A stretch of DNA of 12,761 nucleotides, from contig DATAZV010000252.1 of the NCBI GenBank assembly GCA_036271855.1, forward strand, positions 1 to 12,761. The letters are read 5' to 3'. The notes beneath the pieces are model-generated. The model worked only from the letters and a program-made list of their open reading frames with translations. It did not search any database and had not been told where the DNA came from. A program made the position numbers and the translations under genes. Shown here one piece after another: positions 1-7,101 of this stretch. The stretch's first letter is position 1. Every line of letters begins with the position of its first letter. Origin of the DNA: JAQGMJ01 sp036271855. Lineage in GTDB: Bacteria; Pseudomonadota; Gammaproteobacteria; Burkholderiales; JAEUOS01.

Positions 1-569
1 TGCAGCAATGCGCGCAAGGGCCGCGCCGCACTTTCCAGCAGGCCGTAGGCGCTGTCGCGGAACTTGCGTTTGTCCCAGGTGTAGAGCTGCCCCTGGAGAA
101 CGGGGGCATCACCGCCGTCGGCGAAACGGTCGAAATCGACCATGCCGTAGCAGGGCTCGGGGTCCAGATTTTCCAGTCCCGCGGCACGCGCCGTTTCCAG
201 CACGTAATTGGAGACGCCGAATACGCGGTGGTATTCGGTCAGCACGCCCGGGCGACGCCCCGCCAGCGGCATGTGGCAAAAGCCGGTCAGGAGATGGCCG
301 GCTTTGGCGTAGGCAGCGAAAGCCGATGAGATGGGGGCGTGGGTAACGATCCACTGGCGCTGAGGCGGCAGGCGGCCGACCAGGGTGTCACTGTCGGCCA
401 CGGCTTCGATACGCAGCTTGGGGTGCGCCAGGGTCTGCCAGTGCCGGGCTTGCGGATGCGTATAAAGCGTGACTTCGCAGCCCAGGTCAAGCAGTGCGCG
501 GGTGAAAAACAGCGTGTAGACCTCGGCGCCGCCGAGGAAGGGTTGCTGGTTCAGGACGTGGCAATGCAT
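1..569 (-). CDS. GT4-family glycosyltransferase, N-terminal part (3' end outside window)
   Basis: This is an open reading frame of 189 complete codons that starts at ATG 569 and runs off the left edge without a stop. The N-terminus reads MHCHVLNQQPFLGGAEVYT; the glycine-rich GGAE loop 12-16 residues in, followed by a helix and a beta strand, is typical of the N-terminal Rossmann domain of GT4 (GT-B fold) glycosyltransferases such as LPS and capsule sugar transferases. The donor-binding C-terminal domain lies outside the window, so the sugar and acceptor cannot be inferred. The start follows the stop codon of the preceding GT9 gene directly (TGAATG), with a GGCGGA Shine-Dalgarno-like stretch about seven bases upstream, which implies translational coupling. 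It is the last visible member of the LPS cluster. The family call is firm; the specific role is unknown. Confidence 0.82.
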   Translation of the reverse strand, partial: MHCHVLNQQPFLGGAEVYTLFFTRALLDLGCEVTLYTHPQARHWQTLAHPKLRIEAVADSDTLVGRLPPQRQWIVTHAPISSAFAAYAKAGHLLTGFCHMPLAGRRPGVLTEYHRVFGVSNYVLETARAAGLENLDPEPCYGMVDFDRFADGGDAPVLQGQLYTWDKRKFRDSAYGLLESAARPLRALL

Positions 570-1667
570 TCAAATTCCGCCGTCGAGAACCTGCGCGCAA
601 GCGGCGAACACGTGGTCCAGTTCCAGCGCATGCATGCAGGCGGGTGCTGCGCAGCGGTCGGTGCCGCGCTGGCAGCGGCGCACCCATTCGAGTTCGCGCT
701 TGAACAGCGTCTTCTGGTCGCGGCAGGGAAAGTCGGCGACGATGGCGGCGGCAAAGCGGTGGTCGCGCCAGAAGCGGCCGGCGCCGAACAGCACATCCGA
801 GCCGGGGCCGTAGAGGCAGACCGTGGGCGTGGCGGTCAGCTTGGCCAGATGGGCGATGCCGGTGTCCGGCACCACCAGCAGGCGCGCACCGGCCAGCAGG
901 TGCCAGAGCTGCGCCAGGTCGAGGCGGCCGGCGAGCGAGGGGTAGCGCTGCTGCGGATCGATGCTCTCCACCAGTTGCATTTCCTGCGGCCCGGCGGACC
1001 AGACGGGGGTCAGGCCGCGCGCTTCGAGATGTTGCGCCAGCGCCATCCAGCGTTCGGCGGGCCAGTGGCGCAGCACCGAGCCCGCGCCTACGTGCAATAC
1101 CGCGTAGGGCGTGGCGGGAGGCTCAAGGGGGGCGCATGGGGGCGCGGGCCAGTTTGCCGGGGCATAGGAATCGTCGCCTGCACCGGCGAGCGAGGCGAAC
1201 ATGTCGGCCAGGTTGGCGGGTGTGCGGGGCCAGGGCAGCAAGGCATCGGCCACGCGATTTTTCCAGCCGGGCGCGTCGCCTTCAAGCGCCACGATCCAGC
1301 GCGCCCCGGCGGCGCGCGCCAGCAGGCAAAAGCGGTTGTCGCCGGGCACCAGCGCCAGGTCGTAGGGGCCGCGGCGCGTCAGGGCGCGCGTCAGGCCGGG
1401 CTGGCGCGGGTCGAAAGGCAGGGCGTCGACGCCGTAGGGGCGCTGCGCATACAGGGGCAAAAAAGCCGGCGCCACGGTGAAGTCGATGGTCGCGCGCGGG
1501 TGGAGCCGGCGCAGGCGCGCCAGCAGCGCGGTGAGCATCAGGGTGTCGCCCAGCAACAGGTGATGCACCACCAGGATGCGCCGCACCTCGCTTGGCCGGG
1601 CACGCCTGGCGCCCCCTCGCAGCAGCGCGCGCGGCAGCACATGCAGGCGGGTCGCCAGGCGGCTCAT
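570..1667 (-). CDS. GT9-family glycosyltransferase (heptosyltransferase-like)
   Basis: The 365-residue protein resembles ADP-heptose:LPS heptosyltransferases (GT9, GT-B fold), which act on the cytoplasmic side of the inner membrane during LPS core assembly. Visible landmarks are a basic, slightly extended N-terminus (residues 1-30); an N-terminal Rossmann strand with LLLGDTLMLTAL (Asp41 at the position of the catalytic-region Asp of WaaC/WaaF); HVGAGSVLRHWP at 192-203; and the donor-site signature PDTGIAHLAKLTATPTVCLYGP around 267-288, with the family's D-T-G-x-x-H. The C-terminus is cysteine-rich (Cys315, 332, 339, 344). It shares four bases (ATGA) with the upstream GT4 gene and is followed at once by another GT4 start, so the three are probably co-translated. 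It could transfer heptose or a different sugar; GT9 membership is secure, specificity is not. Confidence 0.85.
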   Translation of the reverse strand: MSRLATRLHVLPRALLRGGARRARPSEVRRILVVHHLLLGDTLMLTALLARLRRLHPRATIDFTVAPAFLPLYAQRPYGVDALPFDPRQPGLTRALTRRGPYDLALVPGDNRFCLLARAAGARWIVALEGDAPGWKNRVADALLPWPRTPANLADMFASLAGAGDDSYAPANWPAPPCAPLEPPATPYAVLHVGAGSVLRHWPAERWMALAQHLEARGLTPVWSAGPQEMQLVESIDPQQRYPSLAGRLDLAQLWHLLAGARLLVVPDTGIAHLAKLTATPTVCLYGPGSDVLFGAGRFWRDHRFAAAIVADFPCRDQKTLFKRELEWVRRCQRGTDRCAAPACMHALELDHVFAACAQVLDGGI

Positions 1668-2770
1668 GCCGGCGGCTCGAGCGCGGATTGGAACACTGCT
1701 TCCATGCGGTCGAGCATGGCATCGATACCATGATGCGCACGGGCCTGCGCCAGCGCGTTGGCGGACAGGCGCGAGCGCAGCGCGGGGTCGTCGAGCAGGC
1801 GACGCAGCGCGGCGGCCAGCGCCTGCGCGTCCTGCATCGCCACCACCAGTGCCGTGTCTTCGTGCCGCGCCACTTCGGGGATCGCGCCGGCCGCCGTGGT
1901 CACCGCCGCCAGGCCGCAGGCGAAAGCCTGCAGGATGGCCTGGGGCACGCCTTCGTTGGCATAGGAGGGCAGGGCGAACAGGTCGAGTGCCTGCAGCCAG
2001 GGCACGACATCGGATTGATTGCCGGCCAGCGTCACCTGTTCCTTCAGGCCGCTGTCGGCGATCAACTGTTCCAGCGCCGCGCGCTGCGGGCCGTCGCCGA
2101 CGATCACCAGATGCGTATCGGCGCGCGCCAGCTGGGCGAAGGCCTCGACCAGGTAGCGGTGCCCCTTCCAGCTGCGCAGGGTGGCGACAATGCCGATCAA
2201 TGTCTTGTCCCGCGGCAGGCCCAGGCGTGCGCGCAATGCCGCGCGTGCCTCGTTGTTCGCCACCGGCGTGTATAGCGTCAGGTCGATGCCGGTCGGCACC
2301 GAGACAATGTTCGCCGCCGGAAAGCCGTTGTCACGCACCAGTTGCGCCTTCAGCGCTTCGCCGGTGGTGACGATGCTGCGGGTGGCGCGGGTGTAGAGCC
2401 AGCGGGTTGCCGCGTTGTCGGGCACCGGCGCGGAGATATGGCGGGTGCGCACCAGTACCGGCGCGCGCGGCAGGCTGGCGCAGGCCAGCGCCGAGAGCCA
2501 GCTGTCGGTGGAACTGTGGCTGTTGATCACATCGACCGGATGCTCGGTCAGCCAGCGGCGAATTGCCAGCATGCCGCCCAGGCGCTTTTTCGCCATTGGC
2601 AGCGCCGTCACCGGAATGCCGCGCTCGCGCGCCACTTCGTAGATGCGGGCTTGCGGTGGGCACAGCAGGTGTAGTTCATGGCCGCGCGCACGCATCCCGG
2701 CCATCTCGTTGAGGATGCGGATTTCCTGCCCACCCCAGCCGCAGGAATTTTCGGTATGGACGATGTTCAT
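1664..2770 (-). CDS. GT4-family glycosyltransferase (EX7Q donor motif)
   Basis: This is a 368-residue GT-B glycosyltransferase. I chose ATG 2770 because the protein then begins MNIVHTENSCGWGGQE, which matches the normal start of this family; an in-frame ATG at 2824 would add 18 basic, poorly conserved residues and lacks a ribosome site. WGGQE (12-16) is the glycine-rich N-terminal loop. The C-terminal domain contains VATLRSWKGHRYLVEAF (195-211) and GDGPQR (225-230). The usual E-x7-E donor-binding motif reads E273-GVPQAIL-Q281, with glutamine in place of the second glutamate. Mean residue composition and length are ordinary. The gene starts 37 bases after msbA, bridged by a 14-codon mini-ORF, and overlaps the next GT9 by four bases. 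It probably adds a sugar to LPS core or to a surface polysaccharide; the donor is unknown. Confidence 0.86.
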   Translation of the reverse strand: MNIVHTENSCGWGGQEIRILNEMAGMRARGHELHLLCPPQARIYEVARERGIPVTALPMAKKRLGGMLAIRRWLTEHPVDVINSHSSTDSWLSALACASLPRAPVLVRTRHISAPVPDNAATRWLYTRATRSIVTTGEALKAQLVRDNGFPAANIVSVPTGIDLTLYTPVANNEARAALRARLGLPRDKTLIGIVATLRSWKGHRYLVEAFAQLARADTHLVIVGDGPQRAALEQLIADSGLKEQVTLAGNQSDVVPWLQALDLFALPSYANEGVPQAILQAFACGLAAVTTAAGAIPEVARHEDTALVVAMQDAQALAAALRRLLDDPALRSRLSANALAQARAHHGIDAMLDRMEAVFQSALEPPA

Positions 2771-2811
2771 GCGCTCGCCTGCGCTGTCTGCGGGCAAGAC
2801 ACGCTGCTCAT
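2767..2811 (-). other. 14-codon bridging mini-ORF between msbA and the GT4 gene
   Basis: On the minus strand an ATG at 2811-2809 overlaps the msbA stop codon as ATGA and opens a frame of 14 codons, MSSVSCPQTAQASA. Its TGA stop (2769-2767) in turn overlaps the ATG of the next glycosyltransferase (2770-2768), again as ATGA. The frame therefore fills the 37-base gap exactly and could hand terminating ribosomes from msbA to the downstream gene. The peptide has no recognisable function. The arrangement is seen directly; that it is translated is inference, and chance is possible in so short a frame. Confidence 0.3.
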
Positions 2812-4625
2812 GCCGGCGCGTCATCCAGGGTAGGGCTGGTGTTCGCGCCGGTGTGATGGTCCTGGGCGTCGGTCAGGCGATGCAGGCCGGCATAAATGCC
2901 GTTATGCGCCATCAGTTGCGCGTGGGCGCCCGACTCGACCACGTGGCCGCGGTCGATCACCAGGATGCGGTCGGCCTTTTCGATGGTGGAAAGCCGGTGC
3001 GCGATGACGATGGTGGTGCGGTTTTGCATCAGCACGTTGAGCGCCGCCTGCACGGTGCGCTCGGTCTCGGTATCCAGTGCCGAGGTGGCCTCATCGAGGA
3101 TCAGCAAGGGCGCGTCCTTGAGCAGGGCGCGCGCGATCGACAGGCGCTGGCGCTGGCCGCCGGACAGGCGCACGCCGTTTTCGCCGATCAGGGTGTCCAG
3201 TCCCTGCGGCTGCTCGCTGATGAACTTCATCGCGTCGGCATCGGTGGCCGCCTTGGTGATTTCCTCGCGGCTGACGTTACGCTTCAGGCCATAGGCGATA
3301 TTGGCGGCGATGGTGTCGTTGAACAGCACCACGTCCTGGGAGACGAAGGCGAGGTTGGCGCGCAACGATTCGAGCGTCAGGTCCTCGATGTTGATGCCGT
3401 CCAGGGAGATGGTGCCCGACTGCGGCTTGTAAAAGCGTGGAATCAGGTTCGCCACCGTGGTCTTGCCGCCGCCCGAGGTGCCGACCAGCGCGACGGTTTC
3501 GCCGGGCGCGATGTCGAAGGAAAGGCGGTCGATGGCCGCGCGCTCGGCATTCGGGTAGCGGAACACCACGGTGTCGAAACGCAGCGCGCCCTGCGCGCGC
3601 GCGATCGTCCGGGTGCCGTTATCTTCCTCTTCCAGTTCGTCCAGCAGGACAAACACCGATTCGGCCGCCGCCAAGCCGCGTTGCAGCGGCGCGTTCACAT
3701 CGGCCAGGCGCTTGAGCGGCTGCAGGAGCATGCCCATCGCCGTGATGAAGGCGACGAAGCCGCCTACTGTGGTCTGGCCGCCGGCGGCCTGGTAGATGGC
3801 GATGCTGATCACCACCGCCATCGCGGTGGAACCGAAAAACTGGGTGATCGGCACGGTGGCGGAAGCCGCCACCGTCTGGCGCATGTTCATGCCGCGCAGG
3901 CGCGCGTTGGCCTGGTGGAAGCGGTTCTTCTCGTACTCCTGCCCGCCGTAGACCTTGACCACCTTGTGCGCCTCGATGGTCTCGCCCAGCACGTGGGTGA
4001 TGTCCCCCATCGCGTGCTGCGCGCCGCGGCTGACGCGCCGCAGGCGGCCCGAGAACACGCGGATCACCATCGCCGTGCAGGGCACGATGGCCAGCGCCAC
4101 CAGGGTCAGGGCCCAGCTCTCATAGAACAGGTAGGCGAACAGGCCGATCACGGTAACGGTGTCGCCCACCAGCGCCGTCAGCACCGTGGTGGCGGCGCTG
4201 GTGACGTTGTTGACGTCGAAGGTGATGCGCGAAATCAGCACCCCGGAGGTGGCGTTGTTGTAGAAGGTGGTGGGCAGCTTCACCATGCGCGCGAACATCG
4301 CCTCGCGCATGTCGAGGAGGATGTGGTTGGACACCCAGGCCAGCGCATAGGAGGTACAGAAGTTGATCGCGCCGCGCAGCACGAAAACGCCCACCAGCGC
4401 CGCCGGCAGCCAGTAGAGGCTGGAGCTGAAGTGCTTGCCGCTGAAGCCGTCGTCGAGCAGCGGCTTCATGATCGCGGGAAACAGCGGTTCGGTGAGGGAG
4501 GCCAGGGCCATGCCGAGGATGCCCAGCGCGAAGACCATGCGATAAGGCTGCACATAGCGCAGCAGGCGCAGGTACAGGCGGGCGCTATCCAACGGCGCGC
4601 TTTGGTCCCCTTTTTTTTCTGCCAT
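2808..4625 (-). CDS. msbA: Lipid A export ATP-binding/permease MsbA
   Basis: The 605-residue half-transporter ABC exporter is expected to dimerise and flip lipid A-core from the inner to the outer leaflet of the inner membrane. Residues 1-330 form the transmembrane domain with about six helices (for example 31-50, 71-95, 150-186, 265-303) and the usual LPTTFYNNATSG intracellular region (117-128). The ATPase domain (350-585) is intact: Walker A GTSGGGKTT 382-390, Q-loop Gln430, signature LSGGQRQR 487-494, Walker B LLILDE 507-512, D-loop SALD 515-518 and H-loop His543. Length fits MsbA (about 580-600). ATG 4625 is the only plausible start because an in-frame TAG lies nine bases upstream; the Shine-Dalgarno is weak. 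A 166-base leader precedes it, so it may have its own promoter. Unlike E. coli, no lpxK follows; it is embedded among glycosyltransferases. The tail after residue 585 (DAQDHHTGANTS...) is polar and probably disordered. Confidence 0.95.
   Translation of the reverse strand: MAEKKGDQSAPLDSARLYLRLLRYVQPYRMVFALGILGMALASLTEPLFPAIMKPLLDDGFSGKHFSSSLYWLPAALVGVFVLRGAINFCTSYALAWVSNHILLDMREAMFARMVKLPTTFYNNATSGVLISRITFDVNNVTSAATTVLTALVGDTVTVIGLFAYLFYESWALTLVALAIVPCTAMVIRVFSGRLRRVSRGAQHAMGDITHVLGETIEAHKVVKVYGGQEYEKNRFHQANARLRGMNMRQTVAASATVPITQFFGSTAMAVVISIAIYQAAGGQTTVGGFVAFITAMGMLLQPLKRLADVNAPLQRGLAAAESVFVLLDELEEEDNGTRTIARAQGALRFDTVVFRYPNAERAAIDRLSFDIAPGETVALVGTSGGGKTTVANLIPRFYKPQSGTISLDGINIEDLTLESLRANLAFVSQDVVLFNDTIAANIAYGLKRNVSREEITKAATDADAMKFISEQPQGLDTLIGENGVRLSGGQRQRLSIARALLKDAPLLILDEATSALDTETERTVQAALNVLMQNRTTIVIAHRLSTIEKADRILVIDRGHVVESGAHAQLMAHNGIYAGLHRLTDAQDHHTGANTSPTLDDAPA
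4607..4618 (-). repeat. A8G4 homopolymer tract at the start of msbA
   Basis: Codons 3-6 of msbA read GAA AAA AAA GGG G on the minus strand, giving eight consecutive A followed by four G, starting eight bases after the A of the start codon. This is the longest A-run I noticed in an otherwise GC-rich window. In frame it contains A-AAA-AAA, a classic slippery pattern. It may simply keep the initiation region unstructured, which would help since the Shine-Dalgarno is weak; slippage or phase variation is conjecture. Confidence 0.6.
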
Positions 4626-4791
4626 GAATATCTACTGCGGGCCGAAGCCGCGCGCAAAGCCTTGAGGATTGCTGATTAAGAAGGTAAGTGGGCTATGCCC
4701 CCCGCACTTGCGTTTCGCAACCCCCGATTCCAGAGAGAGGCTAGCCTCTTCTCTGCCGGTTCTCGCGGCTTGTTCAGCGTTCGCCTTGTCT
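4626..4791 (-). promoter_or_regulatory. msbA leader / intergenic region
   Basis: This 166-base stretch separates the WaaG-like gene from msbA and is by far the longest gap inside the minus-strand block, where other junctions are 0-37 bases or overlapping. It contains a strong hairpin (4731-4755), a smaller one TTGCG-TTT-CGCAA (4708-4720) and a GGC-TTCG-GCC stem near 4640. A weak promoter-like pair on the minus strand is TTGCGA and CATAGC, 17 bases apart (only three of six matches for the second box). No convincing coding frame or U-tract terminator was found. The space suggests an msbA promoter or RNA processing/attenuation site; this is inference. Confidence 0.4.
4731..4755 (-). other. Stem-loop in msbA leader (no U-tract)
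   Basis: The arms CAGAG-AGAGG (4731-4740) and CCTCT-T-CTCTG (4745-4755) pair over ten base pairs with one bulged base, closing a CTAG loop at 4741-4744; its centre is a perfect 14-base palindrome. Neither strand has a T-run after the stem, so it is not a standard intrinsic terminator. It could be a processing site, a protein-binding palindrome or an attenuator element. Confidence 0.45.
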
Positions 4792-5946
4792 CTAAACCGA
4801 AATTTTAACATTCGGCGGCACCCCCGCGAGTTCGCGGTAAAGCGCCAGCAGTTGCTCGGCCATTGCATCGAGCGACAGGTGGGCGACACTGGCACGCGCG
4901 GCCTCGCGCATGCCGGCGGCGCGGCCCGGTGCGGCCAGCACGCCCATCACCTGCGACAGCCCGGCGACATCGAGCGCGTCCAACACATAGCCGTTCTCGC
5001 CTTCGCGGATGAATTCGCGCGCGCCGCATTGCCGCGTGGTAACCACCGGCAGGCCGCTGGCCAGGGCTTCCAGCGCGGCATTGGGCATCGGGTCGTAGAG
5101 CGTAGGCAGCACGAAGGCATCGGCGGCGCCGTACAGCGCGGGCAGGTCTTCGCGCGGGCCGAGGAAGTGCACCCGCCCCTCCAGTCCCAGGCGCTTGGCC
5201 TGCGCCTGATAGGCGGCGGCATGCTTGTCGGCGCCGACAATGACGGCACTGGCGGGGGCTGGGACCCCGGCCAGGGCTTCGAGCAGGCGTGCCACCCCTT
5301 TGCGTTCGAAGCCCGAGCCCACGTAAAGGAATAACGGTGCATCCTGCGCAATGCCGAGCGCTGCGCGCATGGAAGCACGCTGCGCGGCCTGGCGCGGATG
5401 AAAGATGTCGAGGTCGACGCCGTTGTAGATCACATGCAGTTTGGCGGCCGGCGTGCCGAAGCGAGCGGCGATGTCGTCGCGCACCATGGTGGAGTTGCAG
5501 ATCACCGCGCGCAAGGCGCGATGGGTGAACATCAGGCGCTCCTGCTTCAGCACATAGGGGTGATAGGGGTTGACCCACACGTTGAAGCGCTGCCAGCGCG
5601 TCTGCGCGCGCGCCCGCAGCCCCAGCCAGGTGGCATGCACGCCGTCGCCGGCGCGGTAGATGGCGATGCCGGGAATGCGCTCGTGGCTTTGCACCAGGTC
5701 GAAGCGGTCGCCGGTGGTCGCCAGCGCGCGCCGCACCGACGTGGAAAATGTGCGGTCGCGCGTCAGCGAACCGCGATAGGGCGGGTTGATGCGCCAGTAC
5801 TGGTAACCCGGGGCCTCCTTCCACTCGCGCGCCATCAGCGTGACTTCGACTTCCTCGTGGGCGCGCAGGGCGCCGATGGCGCGCTCGATGAAGCGTTCGG
5901 CGCCGCCATAGGGGTTGTACTTTTGCCGGACGATGGCGAGCTTCAT
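4792..5946 (-). CDS. WaaG-like GT4 glycosyltransferase (LPS core glucosyltransferase type)
   Basis: This is a 384-residue protein when started at ATG 5946; a TTG at 5973 would add nine residues (MRNAAFGAL) before the conserved MKLAIVRQKYNPYGGAERF start and is unlikely. Several segments follow E. coli WaaG (RfaG), the UDP-glucose:(heptosyl)LPS alpha-1,3-glucosyltransferase: PYGGAER (12-18), YRAGDGVH (97-104), LYVGSGFERKGV (207-218) and ASGLPVVTT (296-304). In the donor motif the first acidic residue is Asp285 and the second Glu293 (D-x7-E instead of E-x7-E). It would act at the cytoplasmic membrane face after heptosylation. It follows the WaaQ-like gene by 33 bases, which supports a joint role in LPS core assembly. 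The GT4 call is firm; glucose as donor is inference, so I give no gene symbol. Confidence 0.87.
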   Translation of the reverse strand: MKLAIVRQKYNPYGGAERFIERAIGALRAHEEVEVTLMAREWKEAPGYQYWRINPPYRGSLTRDRTFSTSVRRALATTGDRFDLVQSHERIPGIAIYRAGDGVHATWLGLRARAQTRWQRFNVWVNPYHPYVLKQERLMFTHRALRAVICNSTMVRDDIAARFGTPAAKLHVIYNGVDLDIFHPRQAAQRASMRAALGIAQDAPLFLYVGSGFERKGVARLLEALAGVPAPASAVIVGADKHAAAYQAQAKRLGLEGRVHFLGPREDLPALYGAADAFVLPTLYDPMPNAALEALASGLPVVTTRQCGAREFIREGENGYVLDALDVAGLSQVMGVLAAPGRAAGMREAARASVAHLSLDAMAEQLLALYRELAGVPPNVKISV

Positions 5947-5979
5947 CAATGCCCCAAATGCAGCGTTGCGCAAATCAAT

Positions 5980-7101
5980 TCAATCGGCCTCGGCGAGCAG
6001 CGCCTGCGCGGCTTCCAGCACGCGTTCCACCGGCAGGGTGGTCAGGCATTCGCTGACCTTGCTGCCGCCGCAGCCGTCGTTGCCGCAGGGCCGGCAGGGG
6101 TGGACCTGCGAGGCGACGATGCGATGCGTCACCCGCCACGGCGCCCATTCAACGTCGCCGGAAGGGCCGAACAAGGCCACCGTCGGCGTGCCTTGGCTGG
6201 CGGCAATATGCATGGGCGCGGAATCAACGCCGATGAACAGCCGCGCCTGTGCCGTCAGCGCCGCCAGTTCCTTCAGGGTCAATTTGCCGGCGAGGTTGAC
6301 CGCTGCGGCGCTGGTGAAGGCCAGCACGCGTTCGATCATCGCCAGTTCGGTCGGCGAGGGTGCGGCCGTCAGTACCACCTGATGCCCGAGTGCCGCCAGG
6401 CGATCGATCAGCGCGCCGACGTTTTGCGCCGGCCAGGTCTTGAACATCCAGCGCGAAGTCGGATGGATGTGAACAAAGCCTCCACTCTCCAGGCCATGTT
6501 GCGCCAGATGCGCGGCGACGCTCTCCTCGGCTGCCGGGCCGGGGATCAGAGTCAGGTGCTTTTCATCCTCCGCCGGCATCACGCCGATGCGCCGCAGCGC
6601 GTCGAGATTGACCTCGGCGGTGTGGCGGCTGTTACCGCGGCGCGGCAGGGCATAGAAATGGGTAAAGCTCTCGTCCCACAAGGAATCGGCTTCATTCAGC
6701 CTGGGTGCCACCGCGATTTTCGGGCGCAGGGTCTTGGCCCACCACAGGCCGCGCCGGTTTTCGGTCAGGTGCAGCAGCAGGTCGTAGCGCCTTGCCTTGA
6801 GCTTGCGCCACAGGCCGAGCTCGGCGGCGGCGTGGCCCAGGGGCCCGCGCTTTTTCCACTGCTTGTCGATGGTGTGGACCTGCGCAATCGCCGGGTGCAG
6901 GCTGAGCATCTCGGCGGTATCGCTGTAGACCACCGCGTCGATCTCGATGTGCGGCGCGCGGTGCTTGAGCAGATCGAACACCGGCGAAGCCAGCAGCACA
7001 TCGCCATGGTGGCGCAGCTTGACCACCAGCGCGCGCTTGACCTGCGACAAGTCGGGGGCATCAGCCGGCAGGGAAAGGCTGGCGGCTTGTGGACCGGCCA
7101 T
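5980..7101 (-). CDS. waaQ: Putative lipopolysaccharide heptosyltransferase III (GT9, WaaQ-type)
   Basis: The 373-residue GT9 enzyme is likely to transfer heptose from ADP-heptose to the LPS inner core. Landmarks: VVKLRHHGDVLLASPVF (26-42, Asp34 in the catalytic-region loop), VYSDTAEML (58-66), HPTSRWMFKTWP (213-224) and the donor signature VDSAPMHIAASQGTPTVALF (292-311) followed by GPSGDVEW. The C-terminus has the WaaQ-type cysteine cluster CRPCGNDGCGG plus C352. The frame is open upstream into dnaE, but the true start is ATG 7101: it overlaps the dnaE stop as TGATG and has a good Shine-Dalgarno (GAGGT, nine bases away, inside dnaE). It is thus translationally coupled to dnaE. The next gene, WaaG-like, follows by 33 bases. 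Subfamily assignment rests on motif resemblance; a different sugar cannot be excluded. Confidence 0.9.
   Translation of the reverse strand: MAGPQAASLSLPADAPDLSQVKRALVVKLRHHGDVLLASPVFDLLKHRAPHIEIDAVVYSDTAEMLSLHPAIAQVHTIDKQWKKRGPLGHAAAELGLWRKLKARRYDLLLHLTENRRGLWWAKTLRPKIAVAPRLNEADSLWDESFTHFYALPRRGNSRHTAEVNLDALRRIGVMPAEDEKHLTLIPGPAAEESVAAHLAQHGLESGGFVHIHPTSRWMFKTWPAQNVGALIDRLAALGHQVVLTAAPSPTELAMIERVLAFTSAAAVNLAGKLTLKELAALTAQARLFIGVDSAPMHIAASQGTPTVALFGPSGDVEWAPWRVTHRIVASQVHPCRPCGNDGCGGSKVSECLTTLPVERVLEAAQALLAEAD

Noticed and set aside
339..1733. Long plus-strand open frame (464 codons) opposite the GT9 and GT4 genes
   Set aside because: Its product is a low-complexity Gly/Ala/Arg/Gln/His-rich string with no family motif, typical of antisense frames in GC-rich DNA; the minus strand has clear GT9 motifs here.
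2771..2824. Earlier start of the GT4 gene at 2824, overlapping msbA
   Set aside because: It adds 18 residues outside the family's normal N-terminus and has no Shine-Dalgarno; 2770 begins at the conserved MNIVHTE strand.
2643..4679. Plus-strand open frame of 678 codons opposite msbA
   Set aside because: Composition (His/Arg/Gly/Gln-rich repeats) is a codon-bias artefact; msbA on the minus strand has all ABC motifs. Length alone is not evidence at this GC content.
4731..4755. Rho-independent terminator between the WaaG-like gene and msbA
   Set aside because: The stem is strong but no U-tract follows on either strand, so I list it only as a stem-loop.
5947..5973. TTG start at 5973 for the WaaG-like gene
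   Set aside because: Adds nine residues before the conserved MKLAIVRQKY beginning; ATG 5946 has a GGGG stretch at fair spacing.
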